This document shows positions 1 through 9,006 of a DNA stretch of 64,000 nt, piece after piece; the stretch's first letter is position 1; each line of letters starts with the position of its first letter. The stretch comes from Anaerolineales bacterium (GTDB lineage: Bacteria; Chloroflexota; Anaerolineae; Anaerolineales; UBA11579), in NCBI GenBank assembly GCA_025808555.1, contig CP075526.1:1592712-1656711 (forward strand), read 5' to 3'. The notes under the pieces were generated by a model. The model worked only from the letters and a program-made list of their open reading frames with translations, did not search any database and was not told the origin of the DNA. The position numbers were made by a program, and so were the translations under genes.

Positions 1-209
1 CTGGCGCTCATCTCACTCTCGTGCCTCGCATCACTCAGCTGATCCAGGCCAATGGACAGGATGATGTGCGTATCTTTGTGGGCGGCATTATTCCCGATGA
101 GGATGTGCCTAAGCTGAAAGAAATGGGTGTATCGGGTGTGTATGGCCCCGGTTCTCCCACCCACGCCATCATTGATGACATTCGCAAACTAGTCAACAAA
201 GACGCCTAA
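1..209 (+). CDS. mcmA2: Methylmalonyl-CoA mutase B12-binding (small) subunit, C-terminal end only
   Basis: The gene enters from outside the window; the first complete codon is at 3 and the TAA is at 207-209. The 68 visible residues are the end of a cobalamin-binding Rossmann domain: GAHLTLVPRI matches the helix that starts the last third of the fold, and GVYGPGSP is the loop closing the B12 site. It is inferred to be the separate small subunit of the split (archaeal-type) mutase that isomerises methylmalonyl-CoA and succinyl-CoA. The catalytic subunit lies at 16760-18439. MeaB starts 9 nt downstream, so the two are probably co-transcribed. The visible part lacks the DxHxxG B12 ligand motif, which would lie upstream. 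Confidence 0.85.
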   Translation, partial: GAHLTLVPRITQLIQANGQDDVRIFVGGIIPDEDVPKLKEMGVSGVYGPGSPTHAIIDDIRKLVNKDA

Positions 210-218
210 CGAGGACGC

Positions 219-1214
219 GTGAGCCTGCAAGACTCCGTCCTTCAGGGCGACCGGCTGGCAACTTCGCGCTTGCTTACCGAAGTGGAGAACGACACCGCCC
301 TCGGCCAGGCCGCCCTCAACGAGCTCTTCACCCACACGGGCAAAGCTCACCTCATCGGCATCACCGGCGCCCCTGGGACCGGCAAATCATCCCTCGTAAA
401 TCAGCTTGCCCTGCACTACCGTAAGGCAGCCCAGCCGCTCAAGGTTGCCATCGTAGCGGTCGACCCCAGCAGTCCGTTCACTGGCGGGGCGGTCTTGGGC
501 GATCGGGTGCGTATGCGTGAGCTATCCGGAGACAGTGGGGTCTTCATCCGTTCCATGGCCACCCGCGGTTCGCTGGGTGGCCTGGCACAAGCCACCGCCG
601 GCATGGCCCAGGTGCTGGATGCAGCTGGCTTTGACGTCATCCTCATCGAGACCGTAGGCGCGGGCCAATCCGAAGTTGAGATCGTTAAGCTGGCTCACAG
701 CGTCCTCGTGGTAGATGTACCCGGCCTGGGTGATGATGTGCAGGCCATCAAAGCCGGCATTCTCGAGATCGCTGACATCCTCGTGCTAAACAAGGCTGAC
801 CGTCCGGGCGTAGAAGCCGCCGAGCGTGCCTTGCTGGGCATGCTGAAGCTGGGCCATCCCACCAAGCATTTGGTGCAGCACCACGGCCGCCTGGAAGAAG
901 TGTTTGCCCCCGCCGATGCCGCTCCCGCGGATGATTGGCTCATCCCCATCCGCCGCACCGTTGCCACCGAGGGCACTGGCTTGCCCGAGTTGCTCGACGT
1001 GCTGGCCGCCCACAAGGCCCATTTGCAAAACAGCGGCGATTGGCAACGCCGCGAGCGCTCCCGCCTGCACACCCAACTGCTGGGCCTGGTCCAGCAGTCC
1101 CTGATGGCAAGCTGGCGCAGCACGGTTACCGATGCGCAATATGCCAGTGCGCTCGACCAGTTGGTGGCGCGCAAGCTCTCTCCGCGTCAGGCCTTGCAAA
1201 CCCTGTTGCCCTGA
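219..1214 (+). CDS. meaB: Methylmalonyl-CoA mutase-associated GTPase MeaB
   Basis: A 331-residue protein, normal for the MeaB/ArgK G3E GTPases, which gate cobalamin loading and protect methylmalonyl-CoA mutase from inactivation. The Walker A loop GAPGTGKSS is at about residues 50-58, the switch-region motif VDPSSPFTGGAVLGDR follows at about 80-97, and NKAD is the guanine-specificity motif. The start is GTG at 219, 9 nt after the mutase small-subunit stop, with a GAGGA-like Shine-Dalgarno sequence just upstream. Position behind the B12-binding subunit supports the chaperone role rather than an arginine-transport role. Confidence 0.95.
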   Translation: MSLQDSVLQGDRLATSRLLTEVENDTALGQAALNELFTHTGKAHLIGITGAPGTGKSSLVNQLALHYRKAAQPLKVAIVAVDPSSPFTGGAVLGDRVRMRELSGDSGVFIRSMATRGSLGGLAQATAGMAQVLDAAGFDVILIETVGAGQSEVEIVKLAHSVLVVDVPGLGDDVQAIKAGILEIADILVLNKADRPGVEAAERALLGMLKLGHPTKHLVQHHGRLEEVFAPADAAPADDWLIPIRRTVATEGTGLPELLDVLAAHKAHLQNSGDWQRRERSRLHTQLLGLVQQSLMASWRSTVTDAQYASALDQLVARKLSPRQALQTLLP

Positions 1215-1284
1215 GACATTACGTTGAAAAAATTCCGCAGTATCATGTGAGCACTATGAGCCCGCAATTGTTGGGAGTGCACGC

Positions 1285-1836
1285 ATGATCTACGGCGCAC
1301 GCGTACGCTTGCGCAGCCCGGAGCAGGCTGATCTGCCCGTATTCGTTTCCTGGCTCAATGACCCCGAAGTTCGTCACAATCTGGCCGCCTATTGGCCCAT
1401 GTCCATGGCGCGTGAAGAGCGCTGGTTTGCTGAGCTGGCAAACCGTCCTGTTCACGAGCATCCTTTAGTGATCGAGATCCAGCGTGCCGATACTTGGATG
1501 ATGGTCGGCAACTGCGGCTTCCATCACATCGATTGGGTGCACCGCAGCGCTGAGCTGGGTATTATGATTGGCGTCAAAGAGCACTGGAATCAAGGCTACG
1601 GCACGGAGGCCATGCAGTTGCTACAGCGAATTGGTTTTGAGACCCTGAACTTGCACCGCTTGTATCTGCGTGCGTTTGAGCGCAACCAGGCTGGCATCCG
1701 CGCCTATGAGAAAGCGGGTTTCCAGTTTGAAGGCCGCCAGCGCCACGCCCACTATGACGAAGGCGTATACTCTGACGTACTGATGATGAGCATCCTTCGC
1801 CCTGAATATGACGCCCTGCAAGGGAGCACAAAATGA
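1285..1836 (+). CDS. GNAT-family N-acetyltransferase (RimJ/RimL-like)
   Basis: A 183-residue single-domain GNAT acetyltransferase. It opens with the RimJ/L-type phrase VRLRSPEQADLPVFVSWLND. The acetyl-CoA pyrophosphate-binding turn is at about residues 101-110 (QGYGTEAM), and the family hallmark RNQAGIRAYEKAGF is at about 134-148. The substrate cannot be told from sequence; relatives modify ribosomal protein N-termini, small amines or antibiotics. The stop overlaps the prs start by 4 nt (ATGA), so the two are translationally coupled. Confidence 0.85.
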   Translation: MIYGARVRLRSPEQADLPVFVSWLNDPEVRHNLAAYWPMSMAREERWFAELANRPVHEHPLVIEIQRADTWMMVGNCGFHHIDWVHRSAELGIMIGVKEHWNQGYGTEAMQLLQRIGFETLNLHRLYLRAFERNQAGIRAYEKAGFQFEGRQRHAHYDEGVYSDVLMMSILRPEYDALQGSTK

Positions 1837-2822
1837 GCCCCGCCGCCCGCAGCACCAAAGGCCTGTATGGCGACATTAAGCTGTTCACTGGTAGCGGCAA
1901 CCCGGAGCTGGCTGAGAAGATCGCTCGGTACCTCAAAGTACCCCTCAGCGGGCGAGACATTGTTGAATTTTCCAATGAGAACATTATGGTTCGCCTTCAC
2001 GGCAGCGTGCGCGGGCAGGATGTATATGTGATCCAGTCCACCAGCCGTCCCGTCCAGCGTAACTGGATGGAACTGCTCATCATGCTGCAGACCCTGCGGC
2101 TGGATTCGGCCGCTCGCATTACCGCCGTCATCCCGTATATGAGCTACGCTCGTTCCGATAAGAAAGACCAGCCCCGTGTGCCCATCGTCGCCCGCCTGAT
2201 GGCTGATATGGTGCAGGTGGCCGGCGCAGACCGTTACATGACGCTTGATCTGCATGCCGGCCAGATCCAGGGCTTCTTCTCTATCCCCGGCGATGTGCTC
2301 ACCGCCTTCCACATCCTCTCCAAGCATGTGGCTCAGCTATGCAAGAAGCTCAAAGACCCCGTTGTGGTCAGCACAGATCTTGGTTTCGCCAAGCGCGCCC
2401 GCAACTTTGCCGAACGGATTGATGTGCCCTTGGCTCTGGTCGAGAAACGCCGCACTCCCCACGACGCCCGCACCGAAGCCATGAGCGTGGTTGGCGATGT
2501 AGTCGATAAAGATGTCATCCTGTTGGACGATGAAGTGGATACGGCTGGCTCGGTCGCCAATGCCATCCAGCTGCTCAAGAAAACCGGCGCCCGCAATGTC
2601 TACCTGGTCTTCGTGCACGCCGTGCTCTCCGGCCCTGCCATCGAGCGCTTGGCTGAACAGCCGCTGGCCGGCATCATCACCACGGATACTGTGCCCATCA
2701 GCGCAGAGGCCAAAGCCAAACTGGGTGACCGGCTCACTATCCTCTCGGTGGATGAGCTGCTGGGCGAGGTCATCTCCCGTGCCCATCGCGGCGTCAGCGT
2801 CGGCCAAATGTTCAACGAGTAG
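1833..2822 (+). CDS. prs: Ribose-phosphate pyrophosphokinase (PRPP synthetase)
   Basis: A 329-residue enzyme of class I length. It makes phosphoribosyl pyrophosphate from ribose 5-phosphate and ATP for purine, pyrimidine, His, Trp and NAD synthesis. The N-terminus has the GSGNPELAEKIA phrase. The flexible catalytic region (YARSDKKDQPR) is at about residues 106-116. The divalent-cation site DLHAGQIQGFF is at about 135-145, and the PRPP-binding loop DDEVDTAGS is at about 228-236. It uses DDEVDTAG where many homologues have DDMIDTAG, a conservative difference. The ATG lies inside the upstream acetyltransferase stop (ATGA overlap). Confidence 0.95.
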   Translation: MSPAARSTKGLYGDIKLFTGSGNPELAEKIARYLKVPLSGRDIVEFSNENIMVRLHGSVRGQDVYVIQSTSRPVQRNWMELLIMLQTLRLDSAARITAVIPYMSYARSDKKDQPRVPIVARLMADMVQVAGADRYMTLDLHAGQIQGFFSIPGDVLTAFHILSKHVAQLCKKLKDPVVVSTDLGFAKRARNFAERIDVPLALVEKRRTPHDARTEAMSVVGDVVDKDVILLDDEVDTAGSVANAIQLLKKTGARNVYLVFVHAVLSGPAIERLAEQPLAGIITTDTVPISAEAKAKLGDRLTILSVDELLGEVISRAHRGVSVGQMFNE

Positions 2823-2838
2823 ACCCTGCTGGCAATCG

Positions 2839-2975
2839 TTGCTCGCCAACGGCGAGCAGATTCGCCCGTGTTGCGGAGCAACGCAAAACACAAAATGAAA
2901 GAATCCCAACCAACCAAGCAGGCAAAGTGTCACCCGCTGCAAGCGGGTAACTTTGCCCGCGCTACGAAGTAGCGC
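2839..2975. repeat. Cluster of three intergenic hairpins between prs and mutM
   Basis: Three inverted repeats lie back to back: TGCTCGCC/GGCGAGCA (2840-2847, 2851-2858), a nested stem GGCAAAGT...ACTTTGCC with inner ACCCGCT/AGCGGGT (2921-2957), and GCGCTAC/GTAGCGC (2959-2965, 2969-2975). The last ends 3 nt before the mutM ATG, where a ribosome-binding site would normally be; no SD is visible there. None is followed by a T-tract, so they are not typical terminators. They may act in RNA processing or translation control of mutM (inference). Confidence 0.5.
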
Positions 2976-2978
2976 AAG

Positions 2979-3797
2979 ATGCCAGAACTCCCCGAAGTAG
3001 AAACCGTAGCCCGCTCCCTGGTCAGCGGCCAGGGCCTCGGTCTGAATGTCGTCGGCCGGCGCTTTGCGCGTGCCAGCGTGCGCTGGCCGCGCAGTATCGC
3101 CGTACCCGGCGCCCGCAGCTTCGGGCGCCAGTTGGCCGGCCGCCAGGTCACCGGGGTGGGGCGGCGCGGCAAGTTCATCCGTATTGACCTTTCGCAGGGC
3201 AGCTTGCTGGTCCACCTGCGCATGAGCGGCGACCTGCTCTTGGGCCGCGGCGAGGCGCGGCTGGGGCGCTTTGCCCGCGTGCAGATGTTCTTTGACGACG
3301 GCGTGCAGCTCAGTTTTGACGATGCCCGCAAATTCGGGCGCCTCTGGCTGCTGGATGACCCGGAGCTGGTGCTCGGCGCCCTCGGCCCCGAGCCGTTCGA
3401 CCCCGCCCTCACGCCCGCCCGCTTCCACCGCATGCTGACCCAGCGCAACCGCCAGCTCAAACCATTACTGCTTGATCAGGCCTTCATTGCCGGCTTGGGC
3501 AACATCTATGCAGACGAAGCGCTGTGGACGGCGCAGTTGCATCCGCTACAGGCCAGCCAGTCAGTAGACAGGGCCGCCGCTGGCAAGCTGTTGCGCGCCA
3601 TCCGCAAAGTGCTCGCCGAGGGCATCAAGCGCAACGGCGCAAGTATTGATTGGGTCTATCGGGGTGGGGAGTTTCAGAATTATTTCAAGGCTTACCAGCA
3701 AACCGGAGAGCCCTGCCCGCACTGCGGTACTCCTATCAGCCGCACCGTCATCGGCCAGCGTAGCACCCACTTCTGCCCGAATTGCCAGCGACTCTAG
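2979..3797 (+). CDS. mutM: Formamidopyrimidine-DNA glycosylase (Fpg/MutM)
   Basis: A 272-residue base-excision repair enzyme that removes 8-oxoguanine and FaPy lesions and nicks the DNA by beta,delta-elimination. It begins MPELPEVE; Pro2 is the catalytic nucleophile after Met removal and Glu3 the second catalytic residue. The conserved Lys is in GRRGKFIRI at about residue 57. The helix-two-turn-helix phrase QAFIAGLGNIYADE is at about 167-180. The C-terminal zinc finger has Cys246, Cys249, Cys266 and Cys269. All diagnostic residues are present. The start is fixed by the need for Pro2. Confidence 0.97.
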   Translation: MPELPEVETVARSLVSGQGLGLNVVGRRFARASVRWPRSIAVPGARSFGRQLAGRQVTGVGRRGKFIRIDLSQGSLLVHLRMSGDLLLGRGEARLGRFARVQMFFDDGVQLSFDDARKFGRLWLLDDPELVLGALGPEPFDPALTPARFHRMLTQRNRQLKPLLLDQAFIAGLGNIYADEALWTAQLHPLQASQSVDRAAAGKLLRAIRKVLAEGIKRNGASIDWVYRGGEFQNYFKAYQQTGEPCPHCGTPISRTVIGQRSTHFCPNCQRL

Positions 3798-3832
3798 CTA
3801 CCTTTCATCGAGAGGAGGCGTAAGTCGCTTAG

Positions 3833-3895
3833 CAATGCGAGGACATGCCCACGATCCCGTCACTGCGAGGACGTGGGCGGCGCGCAAGCCGCTTT
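3833..3895. repeat. Degenerate copies of a TGCGAGGA-type palindromic repeat
   Basis: Two related units sit in tandem: AATGCGAGGACATGCCCACG (from 3834) and GTCACTGCGAGGACGTGGGC (from 3859). GCCCACG (3847-3853) and CGTGGGC (3872-3878) can pair. The core GTCAnTGCGAGG is shared with better-preserved elements at 13597-13640 and 14728-14790. The rest of the mutM to MBL gap holds nothing else recognisable. Confidence 0.5.
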
Positions 3896-4000
3896 ACAAC
3901 GTGGCATCTTTTTTAATCAAGCGGAATCACAAATAAGCCTGCAACACCACCGCATATGCTCGGTCCCATCGTCACCTGCTTTGACTGCTGAGGGCAGCTG

Positions 4001-4840
4001 TCAATTGATGGAGACTGCCTTCACCTTCAGCTTGCCCTCAGTGTCCTGGGTCAGCACACCCACTGGCATGGTCGTGTCATGCTCGAATACCAGGCGGGCC
4101 TGCGTTTCCAGAGCCCAGTCCTGCCAATAGCCCTTGGTACGGATGGTTTCCAGCGGCTCTACATCGTACGCCGTTACCCAGGCGCGCCGCTCCATGTGCA
4201 CTGCATAGCTTGCCAGGTCGGCGACGTACAGCAACGGCGTACTGTCGCCTTCGTATAGCACGCACTGCATGGCCCGCGTGTGGCCAGGTGTCACCACGCA
4301 GCGCACATCCTTGGTCACCTGCGTATCGCCGTGCAGCAGGCGCAGTTTGCCCTGCTCCCATAGTGGCACAAAATTCTCGGGCAAATACGTGGCCCGCGTG
4401 CGTTCATTCGTGTGCATCGCGTCGGCAAACTCCAGGCGCTGCACCCAGTATTCAGCCTTGGGGAAGGTGGCCACCAGTGCACCGTCGGCGAGCGTCGTAT
4501 TGCCGCTGCAGTGGTCGCCGTGCAGGTGCGTATCCAGCACAATGTCCACATCCTGCGGGCGCACGCCGTGTGTCGCAAGGTTCTCGAGCATCGTGCCTTG
4601 CGGGTACTCCAGGTTCCACTGGCGCATGCCCTTCTCGTTCAGCTTGTCGCCCAGCCCTGTATCCACCAGGATGGTCTTGCCCTCTGAGATGATCAGCAGG
4701 CAGGTCAGGTCCATCGCCACTAGGCCGTGCTCATTGGCTTGCTGGCTGCGGCTCCACAAGGAGCGCGGCACCAGGCCAAACGGGCCACCCGGGTCCACCC
4801 ATACACGCCCGGTGGGGATGAGATGCCATTCTGAGGCCAT
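4001..4840 (-). CDS. Metallo-beta-lactamase-fold hydrolase
   Basis: A 279-residue MBL-fold protein. The zinc motif HLHGDH is at residues 105-110, with the preceding DTGLGDK turn at about 60-66. Later histidines include TPGHTRAMQ, and an Asp ligand is in YVADLAS. The pattern resembles AHL-lactonase/AttM-like and related hydrolases, but the lactone, thioester or organophosphate substrate cannot be decided from sequence. No signal peptide is present, so it should be cytoplasmic. Its ATG is 10 nt downstream of the secA stop on the minus strand, so it is likely the last gene of a secA transcript; no functional link to secretion is evident. Confidence 0.85.
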   Translation of the reverse strand: MASEWHLIPTGRVWVDPGGPFGLVPRSLWSRSQQANEHGLVAMDLTCLLIISEGKTILVDTGLGDKLNEKGMRQWNLEYPQGTMLENLATHGVRPQDVDIVLDTHLHGDHCSGNTTLADGALVATFPKAEYWVQRLEFADAMHTNERTRATYLPENFVPLWEQGKLRLLHGDTQVTKDVRCVVTPGHTRAMQCVLYEGDSTPLLYVADLASYAVHMERRAWVTAYDVEPLETIRTKGYWQDWALETQARLVFEHDTTMPVGVLTQDTEGKLKVKAVSIN

Positions 4841-4849
4841 AAGCTTCCT

Positions 4850-7800
4850 TTACTTCTTCTTGCGGCGGCGGCGTTTGCCCTTGCTGCCGCCTTCGGCTGC
4901 AGCTTCCTCCGCAGCGCCGCTGGCTGCAGCTTCCTGGTTCCCATTGCTGCCCGCTGCCGTGGGGCTGCTGGCAGCCGAAGGGTTGGCTCCCCGCGCAATG
5001 TTCTGCACCGCGCCGGGGCCAAAGGTGAACATGCGGTTCACCAGGCTGGTGCGCATATCCGCGAAGAGGGTTTGGAACATCTTGAAGGCTTGCGCCTTGT
5101 ACTCCACCAGCGGGTCACGCTGGGCATACGCTTCCAAACGCACCGAGATGCGCAGCGCTTCCATACGGGTCAAATAGTCCACCCACAGTTCAGAGATTAC
5201 GCGCAGCAGCACCTGGCGATAACTTTCGTTCAGCGCCCGGCGGCCAAGCTCGGCCACCGTCTTGACGCGCGCTTCCTCGGGCAGGCTGCTCAGCGGCTGG
5301 CTGCCCATGCGGGTCGCCGCCTCTTCGCCGATCGCCGCACGCACAGCCTCGCTCGCCTGCGGTGAGAGCTCGGCCAGCGTGCGCCCGGCCACCGCTTCCC
5401 ACGCGCCCGCACCCCACACTGCTTCGGTGGCTCGCCGCGCATTCTTGAGATGGCTCAGGATGCGGTCGCCCGCCTTCTGTTCATCCAACCCTTCAATAAA
5501 GTTGGCCGCATAGTACGTCAGGCTCAGCCGGCGGCGGCGCTGCACCACCTGCTGGTGGCTGCGCTTGTCAAAGCTGGCCACCCGGCTCTCTGGCATCGCC
5601 AGCAGGGCGGCCAGCAGCTTCAGCTCGCTCACTTCGCCGTCACCCAGTGCCTGGGTCACGTCCCTGGCCAGTTGCCCGTCGCCATTGCCGATCAGGCGCT
5701 CCTGGCGGGCGGCGAACTCGGCGTTGACCGCCTCATTCAGCCGCTCGCTGATCTGCGGCCAGTCCTGGCTGGCGAGTTCCGCCGGCTTGATGCCCAGGTC
5801 GCTCTCGAGGCGGCGTTCCACCGCGCCCACTACTCGCGCCACGGCTTGCTCGGTCAGTGCGGTTGCCACCTGCTCGTAGATCTGGTCAGCGGCCGCTTCC
5901 GGGTCCTCGCGCAGCAACTTTTGCAGCCCACCATCCAGCTTCAGCGGCATGTGTAGGGCGTTGCTCAGTTCTGTGCTCAACTCGTTGGCATTGCGCTGCT
6001 GGCCTTCATCCTCCATGCGCATGCCCTGCTTAAAGGTTTCGATCGTTTCAAGACGCTCATCCAGCACCTGGTCAAGCCGCGTTTGGTTGCTTTCCACCAA
6101 CCCGGCCAGGCTGCTCAGCAGGTGCGCCTGCTCCGTTTGCAGGGCGCGTGTCGCCACTTCGTTCAGCGCGGTCTTGGCTTCTTCAATACTCTTGAGGTTC
6201 TTGGCCTTGAGCTCATCCAGCAACAGCTGGAAGGTGAACGAGGGCACCGGCACGCCATTGATGATCAAGGTCGGCTGGATCTGCTCCAGCCAGGCCAGTA
6301 GTTTCCACGCCCCGTCGCTATCTGCCAGTGCGGCAGGCACGCGCAAACTCACTTCCTCTTCCAGCATCTGCAGTACATCGTCGGTCAGGTCGTCCTTGGA
6401 CATGATGCGGTCGCGCTGTGCATACACCGTGGCGCGCTGCGAGTTCAGCACATCGTCATATTCCAGCAGGTGCTTGCGTGCGTCGAAGTTGGCGCCCTCC
6501 ACCCGGGTTTGCGATTGCTCAATGATGCGGCTTACGAGCCCATATTCCAGTGGCAATGCGTCGTCCATGCGCATACGCAGCATGGCGCTCTCAACCTGCT
6601 GCCCGCCGAACAGGCGCATCAGGTCATCCTGCAGCGAAAGATAAAAGCGCGAGGAGCCCGGGTCGCCCTGGCGGGCGGCGCGGCCGCGCAGCTGGTTGTC
6701 GATCCGCCGCGCATCATGCCGCTCGCTGCCGATGACGTGCAGGCCGCCCAGCGTCTTGACCTTGGCCATTTCCTCTACCGACTGCATGAAGTACTCAACT
6801 TCAGACCTATAAATGCCAAAGTCCTCTGGTTTCATCTCCAGCAACAGCTTGCGCTGCTCGTCGTAGGTCAGGGCATATGCGTTGGCGTGCCCGGCTTTGC
6901 GCAGCACGCGGTTGACCGCGCTGGTGACTTCTTCGGCGATCTCGCCGCCCAGCTTGATGTCCACGCCGCGGCCGGCCATGTTAGTGGCGATCGTGACCGC
7001 CCCGAACGCGCCGGCGCCGGCAATGATCTGGCTCTCTTCCGTATGCCTGCGGGCATTCAGCACCTGGTGCGCCACGCCGCCCTGGATCACGTTGCCCAAC
7101 CGCGGCGCATCCTCGGCCCGCAGGCCCAGGATGCTCAGCAGGGTAGGCAGGTTCTCTTCGTTCTGCAAGTTCAGCTGCACGCCCAGGTCGCGCCCAAACT
7201 GGCGCAACTGCGCCACGTTGAGTTTCTCCAGCGGCTCGTACAAGAATTGCAGTTCAGGGATGACAAAACCTTCATCCGTTTTGTTGTTTTTCTGCAGCCA
7301 CATCTGGCGCAGCAGCATCGCCTGCAGCAGACGCTGGATCGGCTCGGCGCGCAGGCGGCCGGAGAGCTGGTCTGAGCGCTCTACCGAGGTGGTGCCCACC
7401 AGGATGGGGCGGCCGATGACATGGATGCTAATGATCTCCTGCACAATGGAGCGTAGCTTGGCTTCCTCGGTGCGGTACACCACATCCGGATAATCTTTGC
7501 GCCGCCACAGGGCCGGCGTCTTCTGCGGGTCATCCCGGAGTGAGAAGTAACTGTAGCGATACCCTTGTTCGTCCTTGGCTTCTACTTCTTCCAGGGTTGA
7601 ATCCTTCCGCGAGGCGGCGTACTCCACCTGCGGTGGCAGCGCCACCACTTCCAGTTTGTAGATCTTGCTGAACTCTTCGGCCTCGGTCAGCGCCGTGCCG
7701 GTCATGCCGGCCAGCTTCTTGTACATGCGGAAGTAGTTCTGGATGGTGATGGTGGCGTAGGTCACATTTTCGCTCTCCACCTTCACCTTCTCTTTGGCTT

Positions 7801-8911
7801 CCGTCGCCTGGTGCAAACCGTCTGACCAGCGCCGGCCGGGCATCAGGCGCCCGGTGTACTCGTCAATGATCACCACCTGGCCACCCTGCACCAGGTAGTC
7901 CTTGTTGCGCTTGAAGAGGAACTGCGCCCGCAGCGCTTGCTCCACAAAGCCCATCGTACGCGCCTGTTCCGGCGTCACGTCCTCGGGGCGCTCCGGGTCG
8001 CTCAACGGCGTGCCCAGCAGTTGCTCCATGTGTGCCGTACCCACTTCGGTCAGGGTGACCGTGCGGTCCTTCTCGTTGATCTCGTAGTCTTCAGGGTTCA
8101 GGCGCTTCACCACATCCGCCATGCGCATGTAGTGCTCGGCCTCGTCGTGGGCCGGGCCTGAGATGATCAGCGGCGTGCGTGCCTCGTCAATGAGCACGTT
8201 ATCCACTTCGTCAATGATGGCGTAATTGTGGCCGCGCTGCACCTTCTCGGCCTGGGTCATACGCATGTTGTCGCGCAAATAGTCAAAGCCAAATTCGCTG
8301 TTCGTGCCGTAGGTAATATCCGCCCGGTAGGCTTCAGCCCGCTCTACCTGGCGCATTTGGTGCTGGTCCTCCTGGGTTGATTCTTTGCCCAAGTCCACAA
8401 TATAGGCCCAGCGCCCGCTGTCGGTGCGCGTGCCCATTTGCAGCACGCCCACGCTCACGCCAAGCAGACTGAAGATCGGGCCCATCCAGCGGGCGTCACG
8501 CCGCGCCAGGTAGTCGTTGACCGTGATGAGGTGGGCGCCTTCGCCGCTTAGCGAGTTCAGATACAGCGGGGCGGTTGCTACCAACGTCTTGCCCTCACCG
8601 GTGCGCATCTCGGCAATCCGCCCCTCGTGCAGGGCCATGCCGCCCATCATCTGCACATCGTAGGCGCGCAGCCCCAAGGTGCGCTTGCCAGCCTCGCGCA
8701 CCGCCGCAAACGCCTCGGGCAGCAGGGCGTCCAGGCTTTCGCCCGCTGCCAGCCGCTGCCGGAACTCGGCGGTCTTGCCGCGCAAAGCCTCCTCTGAAAG
8801 CGCCTCGTACTCCGCTTCCAGTGAATTGATTTTTTCAACGTTCTTGGCGTAGGCTTCTACAGCCTGTTTGTTGGGGTCACCCCCAATGATTTTGGCTATG
8901 TTTTTGAACAT
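4850..8911 (-). CDS. secA: Preprotein translocase ATPase SecA, enlarged
   Basis: The motor of Sec-dependent protein export. The start is taken at ATG 8911 (MFKNIAKIIGGDPN, the usual SecA N-terminus); 14 further in-frame codons upstream look non-coding. It is 1353 residues against about 850-950 usually. The Walker A loop MRTGEGKT is at 102-109, and DEVDNVLIDEARTPLI is at about 234-249. MTGTA is at 403-407, TNMAGRGVDIKLGG at 643-656, and the arginine-finger phrase QLRGRAARQG follows. Extra segments lie at about 160-195, 425-475 and 520-612 inside the ATPase core, with a long enlargement of the helical region after about 800. The end is a basic tail (KGKRRRRKKK) and the SecB-binding Cys zinc motif is absent. 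The catalytic motifs are intact. Confidence 0.95.
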   Translation of the reverse strand: MFKNIAKIIGGDPNKQAVEAYAKNVEKINSLEAEYEALSEEALRGKTAEFRQRLAAGESLDALLPEAFAAVREAGKRTLGLRAYDVQMMGGMALHEGRIAEMRTGEGKTLVATAPLYLNSLSGEGAHLITVNDYLARRDARWMGPIFSLLGVSVGVLQMGTRTDSGRWAYIVDLGKESTQEDQHQMRQVERAEAYRADITYGTNSEFGFDYLRDNMRMTQAEKVQRGHNYAIIDEVDNVLIDEARTPLIISGPAHDEAEHYMRMADVVKRLNPEDYEINEKDRTVTLTEVGTAHMEQLLGTPLSDPERPEDVTPEQARTMGFVEQALRAQFLFKRNKDYLVQGGQVVIIDEYTGRLMPGRRWSDGLHQATEAKEKVKVESENVTYATITIQNYFRMYKKLAGMTGTALTEAEEFSKIYKLEVVALPPQVEYAASRKDSTLEEVEAKDEQGYRYSYFSLRDDPQKTPALWRRKDYPDVVYRTEEAKLRSIVQEIISIHVIGRPILVGTTSVERSDQLSGRLRAEPIQRLLQAMLLRQMWLQKNNKTDEGFVIPELQFLYEPLEKLNVAQLRQFGRDLGVQLNLQNEENLPTLLSILGLRAEDAPRLGNVIQGGVAHQVLNARRHTEESQIIAGAGAFGAVTIATNMAGRGVDIKLGGEIAEEVTSAVNRVLRKAGHANAYALTYDEQRKLLLEMKPEDFGIYRSEVEYFMQSVEEMAKVKTLGGLHVIGSERHDARRIDNQLRGRAARQGDPGSSRFYLSLQDDLMRLFGGQQVESAMLRMRMDDALPLEYGLVSRIIEQSQTRVEGANFDARKHLLEYDDVLNSQRATVYAQRDRIMSKDDLTDDVLQMLEEEVSLRVPAALADSDGAWKLLAWLEQIQPTLIINGVPVPSFTFQLLLDELKAKNLKSIEEAKTALNEVATRALQTEQAHLLSSLAGLVESNQTRLDQVLDERLETIETFKQGMRMEDEGQQRNANELSTELSNALHMPLKLDGGLQKLLREDPEAAADQIYEQVATALTEQAVARVVGAVERRLESDLGIKPAELASQDWPQISERLNEAVNAEFAARQERLIGNGDGQLARDVTQALGDGEVSELKLLAALLAMPESRVASFDKRSHQQVVQRRRRLSLTYYAANFIEGLDEQKAGDRILSHLKNARRATEAVWGAGAWEAVAGRTLAELSPQASEAVRAAIGEEAATRMGSQPLSSLPEEARVKTVAELGRRALNESYRQVLLRVISELWVDYLTRMEALRISVRLEAYAQRDPLVEYKAQAFKMFQTLFADMRTSLVNRMFTFGPGAVQNIARGANPSAASSPTAAGSNGNQEAAASGAAEEAAAEGGSKGKRRRRKKK

Positions 8912-9006
8912 GATGGGGCTAATACTCCGTGAAAAGTGATTATAACCCTCCACAATTTATGAGTTCTCGCCCTAGCATTCTCATATCAAGGTCTTATACT
9001 TTCCCC

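Noticed and set aside
1224-1246. Promoter before the GNAT gene (TTGAAA ... TATCAT)
   Set aside because: The spacing between the hexamers is 11 nt, too short for a sigma-70 promoter.
8911-8953. Upstream extension of SecA by 14 residues
   Set aside because: The canonical N-terminus begins at ATG 8911; the extension has no similarity and overlaps the divergent VOC region.
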